Assembly (NCBI RefSeq): GCF_007197735.1
Contig: NZ_CP041637.1
Span: 3,691,001-3,755,000, forward strand
Direction: 5' to 3'
DNA: 64,000 nt
Origin: Formosa sediminum
GTDB taxonomy: Bacteria; Bacteroidota; Bacteroidia; Flavobacteriales; Flavobacteriaceae
Below, one piece after another: positions 45,434 to 55,457 of this stretch. The notes below the pieces were generated by a model, which was not told where the DNA came from, did not search any database, and saw nothing but the letters and a program-made list of their open reading frames with translations. The translations under genes and the position numbers were made by a program. Every line of letters starts with the position of its first letter. The stretch's first letter is position 1.

Positions 45434-46135
45434 TTATAGTTCTGTAAATCTGTAGCCTACACCCCAAGTTGTAAGTATGTATTCTGGTTGTCCTGGGTCT
45501 TGTTCAATTTTAGAGCGCAATCTGTTAATATGAGAATTTACGGTATGTTCGTAGCCTTCAAACTCATACCCCCAAATGGTATGTAGTAATTGTGCACGAC
45601 TGTAGGTTTTACCTGTATTATTTGCCAAAAGACAGAGTAATTCAAACTCTTTAGGCGTTAGGTTTATACGCACTCCGTTAAGTTCTACTTTTCGCATGTC
45701 CTGATTAATCATTAAATCTTTTCTATGCAATACAGGAAGGGCTTCTGTTGGGCCTTCGGTTTTAGCATCTAAAAGACGACGTCTCATAATAGCCTTTACC
45801 CGTGCTTGTAATTCCCTAACACTAAATGGCTTAGTAATATAATCGTCTGCTCCTGTTTCTAGCCCTAAAATTTTATCAATTTCATCGCTTTTACTCGTTA
45901 GCATGACTATAGGCGTATTAATATTTGCAGCGCGTAACTCTCTACAAATATCTAACCCCTTTTTACCCGGAAGCATGATATCTAAAATAATGAGATCGTA
46001 CTCCTGTTTTGAGGCTTCAATAAATCCTGAATTTCCATCAAAGCAACTGTGTACACGCGTTTGATCATCTTCTAGATTTACCTTTACTAATTCAGCGATA
46101 TGTATATCGTCTTCAACAACTAAAATTTCAACCAT
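45434..46135 (-). CDS. OmpR-family response regulator
   Basis: 233 residues. The receiver (1-120) has the acidic pair EDD at 8-10, phosphoacceptor D52 (LIILDIMLPG), T80 (VMLTSKS) and K102 (ITKPFSVRE). The C-terminal winged helix (about 140-230) reads LTPKEFELLCLLANN and TVNSHINRLRSKIE with the ending GVGYRFTEL. First gene of a two-gene operon with the kinase downstream. A 417-bp region separates it from the divergent CBM6 protein gene. Targets unknown; the neighbouring spondin lipoprotein is a candidate. Confidence 0.93.
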   Translation of the reverse strand: MVEILVVEDDIHIAELVKVNLEDDQTRVHSCFDGNSGFIEASKQEYDLIILDIMLPGKKGLDICRELRAANINTPIVMLTSKSDEIDKILGLETGADDYITKPFSVRELQARVKAIMRRRLLDAKTEGPTEALPVLHRKDLMINQDMRKVELNGVRINLTPKEFELLCLLANNTGKTYSRAQLLHTIWGYEFEGYEHTVNSHINRLRSKIEQDPGQPEYILTTWGVGYRFTEL

Positions 46136-46552
46136 TGTCCTCTAAATTTTGTTAGCAATCTACTTATAAAGTATCAAGAAAGTATCCCGATTATATTTCA
46201 ATTTATAAAAGAATTGCGTGTTTCGTTTAAAAATAGACGTCTAAACCTTTATTTTCTTTCAAAATTCTTATTTTTTTTAACTTAAGAAAAGGCACCTCTT
46301 CTATTCTGTTTTGTTGTCATTAAAACAATGCTTCTTATCAAACATAACATCCTCGTAATAAACCTCCTACACTGTAATTAATCTCTTAAGCATATACTGT
46401 TAAATCTTCTCCTTTTTAGACATATGAACCATAATTTATAGAGATTGAATTATGCGTTACAGCCATTATAGGTCTTTATAAATAATTTTAATAATCTTCA
46501 TTTTCATGTCAATAAACCAGTGAAATAGAATATTAACCAAAATTCAATATTT
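46136..46552. other. 417-bp divergent promoter region
   Basis: Between the response regulator (-) and the CBM6/β-helix protein (+). Operator site 7 lies at 46430-46461, oriented towards the plus-strand gene. No open frame noticed. Confidence 0.55.
46430..46461 (+). promoter_or_regulatory. Paired 11-bp direct repeat, candidate HTCS operator (site 7)
   Basis: Plus strand: CATAATTTATA exactly, a 10-bp spacer, then a weak second half TATGCGTTACA (6 of 11 match). Same period, 91 bp upstream of the 1576-residue protein, and the only plus-strand copy, matching its gene's direction. Confidence 0.5.
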
Positions 46553-49500
46553 ATGAAAACAAACTTAACTATGCACTCCATGTCACCACATGGAAAACTG
46601 GCTTTTATGCCTAAAGTCTTACTCTTATTGCTCGGTCTGTTGACTAGTAGTATATCCTTTGCCCAAGTTACCGTAACTTCTTTAACAGAATTACTGCCTT
46701 ATTTAAAACAAGATAATGTTAACGTAACCTTAGCTCCTGGCACGTATACAGTGACCTCAGAAGATATTCAAAACGGACTTTTTCCTGATTACACCGAATT
46801 CTTAGACCGCAAAAACTACGTTTTATTTTTAGTCTCTGGAAACAATAGTGTATACGATTTTACAGGCGTAACCGTAAATGTAGAAACTGCCGTTTTTAAC
46901 GCTTACTCTGGATCTTATGATAATTTCTACGAAGTACAAACTACAGGAAATAATAATGTACTTAAAAACTTAACTTTAGTAGACGTTGGTAGTGTAGATG
47001 ATTATCCTGAAAACGGTGCCTGCAACATTACCATGGACGGTGCAAATAACCGTATTGAAGGCTTTCATATTACCGCAAAAGGATCTTATCCTTATGGCTA
47101 TGGAGATGCTTTTGGTAAAGGCGGAACTTACACTATTAAACACTATAAGCACAGTGCATTTTTAATCAGAGGAGAATCTAACCACGCTAAAGGTGTAACT
47201 ATTATTCATAGAAGTTACGGGCATTGTATGTTTATGCAAGCCGCTAACAATCCTATTATAGAAGATTGCTATTTAGAAGGTGAAATGCGATCTACAGACG
47301 ATATGTTGGCCGAAGAAGGCACAGGTTCTGCTGCAGATTTAATCGACTTTTACACTGTTTGGGGTTACCGCTTACCTCCTGGATATATGAAAAGTACTGG
47401 GGAAGCAGGTATTCGTGCCTACAACGCTGGAGAAACTATTATTGATGGTGTAGAATACAGCCGAGGCACCTCAAATGTAACCGTTAAAAATTGTACCATT
47501 AAACATTTGCGAACTGGAGTTACCGTTGCGCATGCTACCGGAACAAAGTATGTAGAAGGCACTACAGCCATTGGTTGTGAAAACGGCTTTTCTCTAGGTA
47601 CAGGTACTGTGGTAGATTGTTATGCCGATGTCGCTTATGGTCCTGTATATACTACGACGTATAATACCGACAAAAATTATAACGCAGACATTACTATTAT
47701 TCCTGCAGAAGATGCATATTATAATGGTTCTGGGAACGTCGCTTATATTGGTGGAAGCAACCATAATATTACCTTAAAAAGCGCGTCTGGATTGGTAATC
47801 GACCAGGATCTAAAAATTAAATTTGGAGGTGAAAGAAACCATATAAGTACGCAAGGCGAAAGTTTAAACAGCCAAGATAATTTTACAGCCTATAACATAA
47901 CCATTAACAATAACACCAATTTCCCTATTGTTTTAGATACAGAAACATCTTATGTAACAGGAGTTTCTGGTGGAATGGTTACCGATTTAGGAACTGATAA
48001 TAACATTGTCCACGAGGCGGTTTCTGTTAATAAAATTGAAGCTGAAGCTTATACCAATATGGATGGTGTAACAAAAGCCACTACCACAGACGACGACAAC
48101 GGCGAACACATCACAACTATCGATGCTAATGATTGGTTAGAATACGACATAGATGTAGCATTAGCAGGAACCTATACCATGAGCTACCGTGTTTCTGGCA
48201 CAAACGCTGGTGACTTCACCTTAAGTCAAGACGAAACAGATTTAGAGCACGTAACCTTTGAAACAACAGGTTCTCAAGATACATGGACTACCGTAACATC
48301 GGCTACACCATTTTATTTAGAAGCGGGAACGCAAACTTTAAGAATCACCGCCCATACTGCACAATGGCAATTAAATTGGTTAGATTTAAAATTAGAATGT
48401 GCCTCAGTAGCTATTGTGCCTTTTGTAGAAGAATTAAATCCTTTAGGACTTTCTATTCAAAATCAGCAAACGGCCAATGTGGATATTTTCCCAGGAAACA
48501 CAGCCCGTTTACAACCGCAACCATTAGTTGGAGGCAGTTGGACTTGGACTGGTCCAAACAATTTTAGTAGTACAAATCGTGAAGTGGTGTTAGAAGCCAT
48601 TACTTCTGACTTAGCCGGAGCTTACAAAGCAACCTACACCAACGACTGCGGGGTTTCAAGCACGCTTACGTTTAATATAAACCTAGCCGGTTCACAACAA
48701 ATTGAAGCTGAAACCTATACCACCATGAATGGTATAGAAACGGAAACTACCACCGATACTAGCGGTAATGAGCACGTAACGGCTATAGACCAAAACGATT
48801 GGATGGAATACACTATAAACATTCCTGTGTCTGCCACCTACCGTTTTAATTACCGTGTGGCTAGTGCCCAAGATAACACGCAGTTTACAGTCACTCTTAA
48901 CAATGAAGATTTAGAGACTATGTCCTTTGCTTCTACAGGCAGTGCTAATACATGGGCCACTGTAAAATCGGCACAAACCAAGTATTTACCAGAGGGAACG
49001 CACACCTTAAGAATAACCTCTAACTCATCAGACTGGAAATTAAACTGGATACTTCTAGATGGTGAAGATTTTGTCAATCCGTGTGACTTGCCTTTTATCC
49101 CAGAAGGTTTCACTATAAAATCAGAACCTGTGACTTGGTCTTCTGGTCTTATCGATATTAGTTGTGTAAATAGTGTGAATGCTTATATTGAATTAGCAGA
49201 AACAGGAACTTTAGCAGCTACAGATCAGGTAAAATTGATGTATAAATTAGACGGTGGCGAAGCGATTAGTATTTCAGATTTTCAAGGCATGCTTACAGAA
49301 CATACAGGCATTATACGAAATCTTTCAGGAAGCACATTAGAATTAATTATTGAAGGACAAACCGCGTCAGACGAGAATTATTATACCATTTCTAAAATTA
49401 ATATCGTTGAAACTACCGATACGTTTGCAAGAATTGAGGCCGAAGATTTCACAGAAGCCGATGGACCTAAAATAGGAAACACAGGTGATGTTGATGGGGT

Positions 49501-51283
49501 TCAAAATTTAGGTTCTGTAAAACCTGGTCATTGGAGTATGTATGCTGGATTAGATCTAACCGATGTAAAAAGTATAAATGCACGAGTGTCAAGTACCTAT
49601 GATGATGCGTTTATTGAAGTGCGTTTAAATGGTGTTGAAGGTGAACTTATCGGAACAATAGATGTGGTTAACACCGGAGCGTGGCAAGTGTACGAAACCG
49701 TAAGTGCATATATAAAAGATGTAACTGGTATTTACGATGTGTATATGGTTTACCAAACCAAAAGCAGTGCGAATGTGTGTAATATAAATTGGTTTCAATT
49801 TTCAGATGCTTATGTTAAAGCACCTACCGATCCATTTTCAATCTTTCAGGCTGAAGATTATGACTCCGAAAGTGGTACGGAAACCATTGCCACCACAGAT
49901 AGTGATGGAGTTAGCCAAGTGAGCAGTATTGGCAATGGCGATTGGATTATGTTTGAGGCTTTAGACCTTACAAACGCTTCTAGCTTAGATTTTAGATTTG
50001 CAAGTGCTTCTGGGGATGGTACATTAGAAGTGCGTTTAGATTCCACAGATGGTCCAATCATTTCTCTTATAGATTTACCAAGCACAGGGTCTAATACCGA
50101 CTGGACAACGCTTAATGTTGCCATCGATCCTATAGATACAGAACATGATATCTACTTTATTTTTAAAGGTGAAGCAGACGATATGGTTCAACTCAATTGG
50201 ATGCAATTCAAAGTGTATACGAATCCATACGATAGAATAGAAGCCGAAGATTTTGATGAGCAATATGGAGATCCAACCGTAGCAGGCTCTACCTCTGATA
50301 TAGATGGGAATGGAGATTTACGTGGTATTTTCCCTGGCGATTGGGTAAAGTTTAACGCAGTAGATCTTAGCAATGCTCAAAGTATCAGTGCGCGTTTTGG
50401 ATCTTTATACGACGATGCTTTTATTGAAGTTCGTACCGATGCTCCCGATGGCGACCTTATTGGTACCATTGAATTGCACAATACTGGAGGTTGGCACACT
50501 TGGGACACTGCAAGTAACAACCTAACACCTACTTCAGGTGTACACGATGTATATTTCATTTTTAATGCCGTGACAAGTCCAAATGTTTGTAACATCAACT
50601 GGTTTCAGTTATCTGAAGAGAAAATTAGCTACCCACGCGATCCTTTGGCAAAAATAGAGGCTGAAGATTATGACTTAGCTCAAGGTACATCAACTAGCAC
50701 AACCTCTGATGAAGATGGTAATCTAGACGTAAACAACATACAAGATGGTGATTGGACCTTGTATAAAAAAATCGATTTATCAGATTTAGGCAGTATAGAT
50801 GTACGTGTGGCAAGCGCTTTTGATTCTTCAAGTATAGAAGTGCGTTTAGGCGCTTACGATGGTCAGTTAATTTCAACAATTACCGTACCTAACACAGGTA
50901 GCCTAACAACCTGGCAAACCGTTAATGCAGAATTTACAGAATATGTAGAAGGAGAACAAAATGTATATTTGGTATATAAAGGTTCTGAAAACAACTTACT
51001 ACATATTAATTGGTTACAGTTTTATAGAGAATCGCTAACAGTAGAGGATGCAGAATTAAACACTATAGTACTATACCCAAATCCAGTATCGCAACACTTA
51101 AATATTAAGAACGCTGCTGGAGCTAAACTTCAATTTTATGATATAACTGGTAAACAAATTTTAAATACAACAGTTAAATTTAATGATGCGTCTATCAATT
51201 TAAATCATGTACCAAGTGGTTTATATTTAGTTAAAATTGAAAAGAATGGTCAGATACAGACCAAGAAAATTATTAAGCAATAA
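46553..51283 (+). CDS. Large secreted β-helix protein with six CBM6-like modules and type IX sorting domain
   Basis: 1576 residues. Signal peptide (cleavage after SISFAQ, ~38), a right-handed β-helix (~40-490), CBM6-like module 1 (~493-617), an Ig/PKD-like domain (~620-715), module 2 (~716-840), a β-domain (~845-955), modules 3 (~959), 4 (~1097), 5 (~1228) and 6 (~1366), then the type IX secretion C-terminal domain (LYPNPVSQ from ~1506, ending in LVKIEKNG). Modules 3/5 and 4/6 are most alike, suggesting duplication of a two-module block. Its β-helix start is shared with the left-edge protein. It is probably exported to the cell surface or medium to bind and perhaps cleave the glycan; catalytic family not identified. 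Operator site 7 precedes it and a strong terminator follows. Confidence 0.88.
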   Translation: MKTNLTMHSMSPHGKLAFMPKVLLLLLGLLTSSISFAQVTVTSLTELLPYLKQDNVNVTLAPGTYTVTSEDIQNGLFPDYTEFLDRKNYVLFLVSGNNSVYDFTGVTVNVETAVFNAYSGSYDNFYEVQTTGNNNVLKNLTLVDVGSVDDYPENGACNITMDGANNRIEGFHITAKGSYPYGYGDAFGKGGTYTIKHYKHSAFLIRGESNHAKGVTIIHRSYGHCMFMQAANNPIIEDCYLEGEMRSTDDMLAEEGTGSAADLIDFYTVWGYRLPPGYMKSTGEAGIRAYNAGETIIDGVEYSRGTSNVTVKNCTIKHLRTGVTVAHATGTKYVEGTTAIGCENGFSLGTGTVVDCYADVAYGPVYTTTYNTDKNYNADITIIPAEDAYYNGSGNVAYIGGSNHNITLKSASGLVIDQDLKIKFGGERNHISTQGESLNSQDNFTAYNITINNNTNFPIVLDTETSYVTGVSGGMVTDLGTDNNIVHEAVSVNKIEAEAYTNMDGVTKATTTDDDNGEHITTIDANDWLEYDIDVALAGTYTMSYRVSGTNAGDFTLSQDETDLEHVTFETTGSQDTWTTVTSATPFYLEAGTQTLRITAHTAQWQLNWLDLKLECASVAIVPFVEELNPLGLSIQNQQTANVDIFPGNTARLQPQPLVGGSWTWTGPNNFSSTNREVVLEAITSDLAGAYKATYTNDCGVSSTLTFNINLAGSQQIEAETYTTMNGIETETTTDTSGNEHVTAIDQNDWMEYTINIPVSATYRFNYRVASAQDNTQFTVTLNNEDLETMSFASTGSANTWATVKSAQTKYLPEGTHTLRITSNSSDWKLNWILLDGEDFVNPCDLPFIPEGFTIKSEPVTWSSGLIDISCVNSVNAYIELAETGTLAATDQVKLMYKLDGGEAISISDFQGMLTEHTGIIRNLSGSTLELIIEGQTASDENYYTISKINIVETTDTFARIEAEDFTEADGPKIGNTGDVDGVQNLGSVKPGHWSMYAGLDLTDVKSINARVSSTYDDAFIEVRLNGVEGELIGTIDVVNTGAWQVYETVSAYIKDVTGIYDVYMVYQTKSSANVCNINWFQFSDAYVKAPTDPFSIFQAEDYDSESGTETIATTDSDGVSQVSSIGNGDWIMFEALDLTNASSLDFRFASASGDGTLEVRLDSTDGPIISLIDLPSTGSNTDWTTLNVAIDPIDTEHDIYFIFKGEADDMVQLNWMQFKVYTNPYDRIEAEDFDEQYGDPTVAGSTSDIDGNGDLRGIFPGDWVKFNAVDLSNAQSISARFGSLYDDAFIEVRTDAPDGDLIGTIELHNTGGWHTWDTASNNLTPTSGVHDVYFIFNAVTSPNVCNINWFQLSEEKISYPRDPLAKIEAEDYDLAQGTSTSTTSDEDGNLDVNNIQDGDWTLYKKIDLSDLGSIDVRVASAFDSSSIEVRLGAYDGQLISTITVPNTGSLTTWQTVNAEFTEYVEGEQNVYLVYKGSENNLLHINWLQFYRESLTVEDAELNTIVLYPNPVSQHLNIKNAAGAKLQFYDITGKQILNTTVKFNDASINLNHVPSGLYLVKIEKNGQIQTKKIIKQ

Positions 51284-51588
51284 TTAATGATTTAGTATAG
51301 TTTTTTTATAAGGTGAGATTTAAATCTCACCTTATTTTTTTATTATCACTAGAACATTTAGACTAAAATATTTTATTAATCAAGGATAATTACAATGTTG
51401 CATTACAAAACAATCCTGAAATTATGTTAAACGCATTGTTATCCTGATACTCCTATATTTATTACAAAAACAACTTAATTTAGTTTTTAATCAGTTTTTC
51501 AAAATCTATTCTAAGGAAGGATTATATTTTTGTGTATTTTCTAAACTTAGAACATGTTTAGACTTAATGATTTTTATTTATTACTCAC
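51284..51588. other. 305-bp intergenic region
   Basis: Holds the terminator at 51308-51342 shared by convergent genes. The remaining ~245 bp is AT-rich without recognised features. Confidence 0.5.
51308..51342 (+). terminator. Intrinsic terminator after the CBM6 protein
   Basis: Perfect 14-bp palindromic stem ATAAGGTGAGATTT/AAATCTCACCTTAT followed by T7; 25 bp after the stop. A T-run on the other side also serves the opposite strand. Confidence 0.92.
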
Positions 51589-53103
51589 TTAAAACCAAGA
51601 TTCAATAATCTCTTTCTCCATGTTAAAGTGGTCTTTATGAATAAATTCATTTTTAACAGTATTATATTCATAATCCATTCCCCAAATAGAAATATGATTT
51701 GCAACTTCTTTTATAGCATTACAGATAAACTCTACTTCAGAATTGGTCATAGTTGGATGAATAGATATGCGTATCCATCCTGGACGAGCAATTAAACAAC
51801 CTTCTAATATATTAACTTCGATAGATTTAGATTTAAACTCATCGACATTCAATAAAAAATGTCCGTAGGTTCCAGCACAAGAACATCCTCCACGTGTTTG
51901 TATTCCATACTTATCATTTAAAAGCTTTACAACTAAGTTGTAGTGTGTGTTTTCAATATAAAATGAAAAAACACCCAAACGATCTGTATTTTTAGGTGAT
52001 AGAAGTTTTAAATTTTTAATTTTTAGTAATTTTTCAAATATAATGGCATTCAATTCCTGTTCTCTCTTTAAAATGTTTTGAACACCCATTTTCTCTTTTA
52101 ATTGTATAGAAAGAGCTATTTTCATTGCTTGTAAAAAACCTGGTGTTCCGCCGTCTTCACGCGTTTCTATATCCTCTATAAAATCATGATCTCCCCAAGG
52201 GTTAGTATAACTAACAGTACCTCCCCCTGGATTATCTGGAACTAAATTTTTATATAGTTTTTTATTAAATATTAAAACCCCTGTTGTCCCTGGTCCTCCT
52301 AAAAATTTATGAGGTGAAAATGTTATAGCATCTAAATACTCTTCTGCATCTTCTGGATGCATATCTATTTTAACATATGGTGCTGAACAAGCAAAATCAA
52401 CAAAGCAGAGTCCGTTGTTTCTGTGCATTATTTTTGCTATAGCATGATAAGGAGTACGTATTCCTGTAACATTAGAACACCCAGTAATTGCAGCTATTTT
52501 TATGGGTGTTGATTGGTATTCTTCCAACAGCAATTCAAGACTATCTAAACAAGGTAACCCCTCTGAGGTTGAAGGAATAACCTTAACACGTGAAATCGTT
52601 TCTATCCATGACGTTTGATTTGAATGATGCTCCATGTGAGAAACAAAAACTATTGGTCTTTTCTCTTCCGGAATTGAAATATGAGCTTTTAAATGTTCAC
52701 TAATTCTAAGTCCTAAAATACGCTGAAACTTATTAATTGCACCTGTCATACCTGTTCCTTCTGTTAATAGAACATCATCTGAAGACGCATTTACATGATT
52801 TTTAATAATAGATCTTGCCTCTAAATAAGCTTGTGTCATTACACTACCTGTAAAAGAACTCTCTGTGTGGGTATTTGCTACATAAGGTCCTATATTATTT
52901 AATAAACGTTCTTCTATAGGTCGGTATAATCTACCACTAGCTGTCCAATCTGCATAGATTATTTTTTGTTCTCCATACGGGGACATAAAAGTCTGATTTA
53001 GTCCAATTATATCTTTCCTAAATTCCAAAAAATATGACTCTAAATTTGATTCTGGATTAAATGTTTTTTTTGAATTAAAAATACTTTTTACAAAACTAAT
53101 CAT
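51589..53103 (-). CDS. Aminotransferase class V (cysteine desulfurase-like)
   Basis: 504 residues, a PLP-dependent fold-type I enzyme. The PLP lysine is in TFSPHKFLGGPG; SHMEHHSNQTSW and AITGCSNVTGIRTP are family blocks. QTRGGCSCAGTYGHF holds cysteines in the region of the desulfurase catalytic loop. It differs from IscS/SufS in length and from kynureninase in its ending, so it belongs to the less-studied class V branch in which a Cys-rich loop is kept. No signal peptide. Neighbours give no substrate clue, although redox genes follow downstream. Confidence 0.8.
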   Translation of the reverse strand: MISFVKSIFNSKKTFNPESNLESYFLEFRKDIIGLNQTFMSPYGEQKIIYADWTASGRLYRPIEERLLNNIGPYVANTHTESSFTGSVMTQAYLEARSIIKNHVNASSDDVLLTEGTGMTGAINKFQRILGLRISEHLKAHISIPEEKRPIVFVSHMEHHSNQTSWIETISRVKVIPSTSEGLPCLDSLELLLEEYQSTPIKIAAITGCSNVTGIRTPYHAIAKIMHRNNGLCFVDFACSAPYVKIDMHPEDAEEYLDAITFSPHKFLGGPGTTGVLIFNKKLYKNLVPDNPGGGTVSYTNPWGDHDFIEDIETREDGGTPGFLQAMKIALSIQLKEKMGVQNILKREQELNAIIFEKLLKIKNLKLLSPKNTDRLGVFSFYIENTHYNLVVKLLNDKYGIQTRGGCSCAGTYGHFLLNVDEFKSKSIEVNILEGCLIARPGWIRISIHPTMTNSEVEFICNAIKEVANHISIWGMDYEYNTVKNEFIHKDHFNMEKEIIESWF

Positions 53104-53349
53104 ACTTTTAAATTATATAAGATTATACCAAATTTACTAATTCATTAGAAACATTGTAGTCCCAAAAATCACGATTATATAAATATATTCTATATTTTTT
53201 CTTTCACTTCATTTTAAATAAGCTTACTTCATTACAAGTTTTCACGAAAATTTATTAATCTTCTTCTTTATTAGGCACAGTTCTATTTAAGCTTTTTCAC
53301 TCTAACTTCACCGAAAGTATCTTAAAACATAACCTATCTTGATTACCTT

Positions 53350-55323
53350 TTAAAATTTATTAACCCCTTCTTCTAACCAAGCATGATATGTGTCTACATC
53401 TGGTGTATACCCTACTGGATCGACTAATTTCTCTTCGTTATGGTCGATAATTACGTAAAATGGTTGTGAATTTGATTTGTACTTTATAGTTTGCATCTCA
53501 CTCCACTTTTGACCTATGTATTTTAACTTTTTCCCAGGTTTTAATTGTGATGCTACAACCTCGTCTGATTCTAGTTCCCGTTTATCATCTACATACAACG
53601 ATATTAAAACCACATCGTTTTTTAAAATATTTAAAACAGCTGGTTCTGGCCAAACATTTTGTTCCATCTTTCTACAGTTTACACATGCCCAACCTGTAAA
53701 ATCTAACAGTACTGGCTTTCCTACTTTCTTTGCATACGCTAATCCGGTATCGTAATCATCAAATGCAATGATATCGTGAGGCGCTAATAAATGGGCCCCA
53801 CCTGGTAAATCTCCGTGTGCAGATGCACTACCTCCTGAACCTAATTTTGAGAAGCCTACTCCATAAGGCGATTCGCTATATTCTTGGGGCGGTGGAAATG
53901 CGCTAATTATATTTAATGGTGCGCCCCAAAGTCCGGGAATCATGTAAATGGTAAATGACAACACTATAAGACCTAAACTTAAGCGTCCTACAGATATATA
54001 TGGTAAGGGGGAATCGTGTGGTAATTGGATCTTTCCGAATAAATAAAAGGCTAAAGTACCAAAAACTGCTATCCAAATTGCTACAAACACTTCGCGCTCT
54101 AAAATATGAAGTTGAAGCACTAAATCTGCATTCGATAAAAATTTAAATGCTAAAGCTAATTCTAAAAAGCCTAATACTACTTTTACGGTATTTAACCACC
54201 CTCCCGATTTTGGTAACGAATTTAACCAGCCTGGAAAGGCTGCAAATAATGCAAAGGGTAATGCTATGGCTAACGAAAATCCAAACATCCCGATAATGGG
54301 TGCTATTCCGCCTTTAGAGGCTGATTCTACCAAAAGCGTTCCCACTATTGGACCTGTACATGAAAAAGATACTATGGCTAAGGCTAAGGCCATAAAGAAA
54401 ATACCTACTAATCCTCCGCGATCGGCTTGAGAGTCTACTTTATTGGCCCACGAGTTTGGTAATACTATTTCGAATGCGCCTAAAAAAGACACCGCAAAAA
54501 CGACTAACAACACAAAGAAAATTACGTTAAACCAAACATTAGTTGACAATGCATTTAATGCACTTGCCCCAAAAATTCCGGTTACGGCACTTCCTAATAA
54601 AACATAAATAACAATGATACTAACACCGTAGATAATTGCATTTTTAATTCCAGCTGCTTTGTTTTTACTTTGTTTGGTAAAGAAGCTTACCGTCATAGGA
54701 ATCATCGGGAATACACATGGCGTTAATAAAGCCGCAAAACCTGATAAAAAGGCTATAAAAAAGATAGACAAAAGGCCTGTATTACTTGCCGAATCTGAGG
54801 TGTTTTTCACGGCCTTTTCTACTCCTATAGTTGATGTGTCTGACGCTTTACTTGCTGAGGCTGCTGAAGCTGTGTTTTCTTCCAAATGAAATTCTAATTC
54901 AATTTCGGTTGGTGGTAAACAACGCGTATCGTCGCAAACCATAAATTCTACAAAACCTAAAAGGGTTGGTGTAGGTTTGCTAACGTTTATTTTTTGAATA
55001 AATTTAGCTTCGCCTTCAAAAAACTTAATCTCCATCTCAAACACAGGATCTTCAATGGTATGTCCTGCTTCTTCTATTGTATTCCCTTTTAAAGTAAAAG
55101 TCTCTTCAGAATTATCGTAGATAAACGTGGTCGCGATTGGGCCACCTTCTGGTACTGTTTGCGAATATAAATGCCAGCCAGAATCTATCTTTGCGGTTGT
55201 GATTAAATTGTATTCTGTATCGGATAGTTTCTCTACAGAAGTACTCCACTTTACCGGATCTAATACTTGGCCATTAAAACACCAAGTGATAAGACATGCG
55301 AAAAAAAATAATGTGTGTTTCAT
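53350..55323 (-). CDS. dsbD: Thiol:disulfide interchange protein DsbD
   Basis: 657 residues with the three DsbD parts. N-terminal periplasmic domain (~20-190) with C130/C135 (MVCDDTRCLPP). Eight-helix membrane domain (~195-490) with its two buried cysteines in LLTPCVFPMIP and SFSCTGPIVG. C-terminal thioredoxin domain (~500-657) with CVNC in DFTGWACVNCRKME. It carries electrons from cytoplasmic thioredoxin across the membrane to periplasmic substrates, plausibly the two TlpA proteins encoded at 57259-60027. Preceded by a terminator at 55344-55373, so it is transcribed apart from the protease gene. Confidence 0.92.
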   Translation of the reverse strand: MKHTLFFFACLITWCFNGQVLDPVKWSTSVEKLSDTEYNLITTAKIDSGWHLYSQTVPEGGPIATTFIYDNSEETFTLKGNTIEEAGHTIEDPVFEMEIKFFEGEAKFIQKINVSKPTPTLLGFVEFMVCDDTRCLPPTEIELEFHLEENTASAASASKASDTSTIGVEKAVKNTSDSASNTGLLSIFFIAFLSGFAALLTPCVFPMIPMTVSFFTKQSKNKAAGIKNAIIYGVSIIVIYVLLGSAVTGIFGASALNALSTNVWFNVIFFVLLVVFAVSFLGAFEIVLPNSWANKVDSQADRGGLVGIFFMALALAIVSFSCTGPIVGTLLVESASKGGIAPIIGMFGFSLAIALPFALFAAFPGWLNSLPKSGGWLNTVKVVLGFLELALAFKFLSNADLVLQLHILEREVFVAIWIAVFGTLAFYLFGKIQLPHDSPLPYISVGRLSLGLIVLSFTIYMIPGLWGAPLNIISAFPPPQEYSESPYGVGFSKLGSGGSASAHGDLPGGAHLLAPHDIIAFDDYDTGLAYAKKVGKPVLLDFTGWACVNCRKMEQNVWPEPAVLNILKNDVVLISLYVDDKRELESDEVVASQLKPGKKLKYIGQKWSEMQTIKYKSNSQPFYVIIDHNEEKLVDPVGYTPDVDTYHAWLEEGVNKF

Positions 55324-55343
55324 TTTATCTTTTATTATGTTGT

Positions 55344-55373
55344 AAAAAAGACTGCCTTTTTAGACAGCCTTTT
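55344..55373 (-). terminator. Intrinsic terminator after the HtrA-like protease gene
   Basis: On the minus strand AAAAGGCTGTC, a 6-nt loop and GGCAGTCTTTT pair over 11 bp including two G·U wobbles; a T6 run ends it. 85 bp after the protease stop. Confidence 0.7.
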
Positions 55374-55457
55374 GCTTCTTTTACACTCTTAGACTAATTC
55401 AAAATAATGTATAAAAACAAGTGTTAAAGAAAGTTGAAATATCATAATATATCTTTA

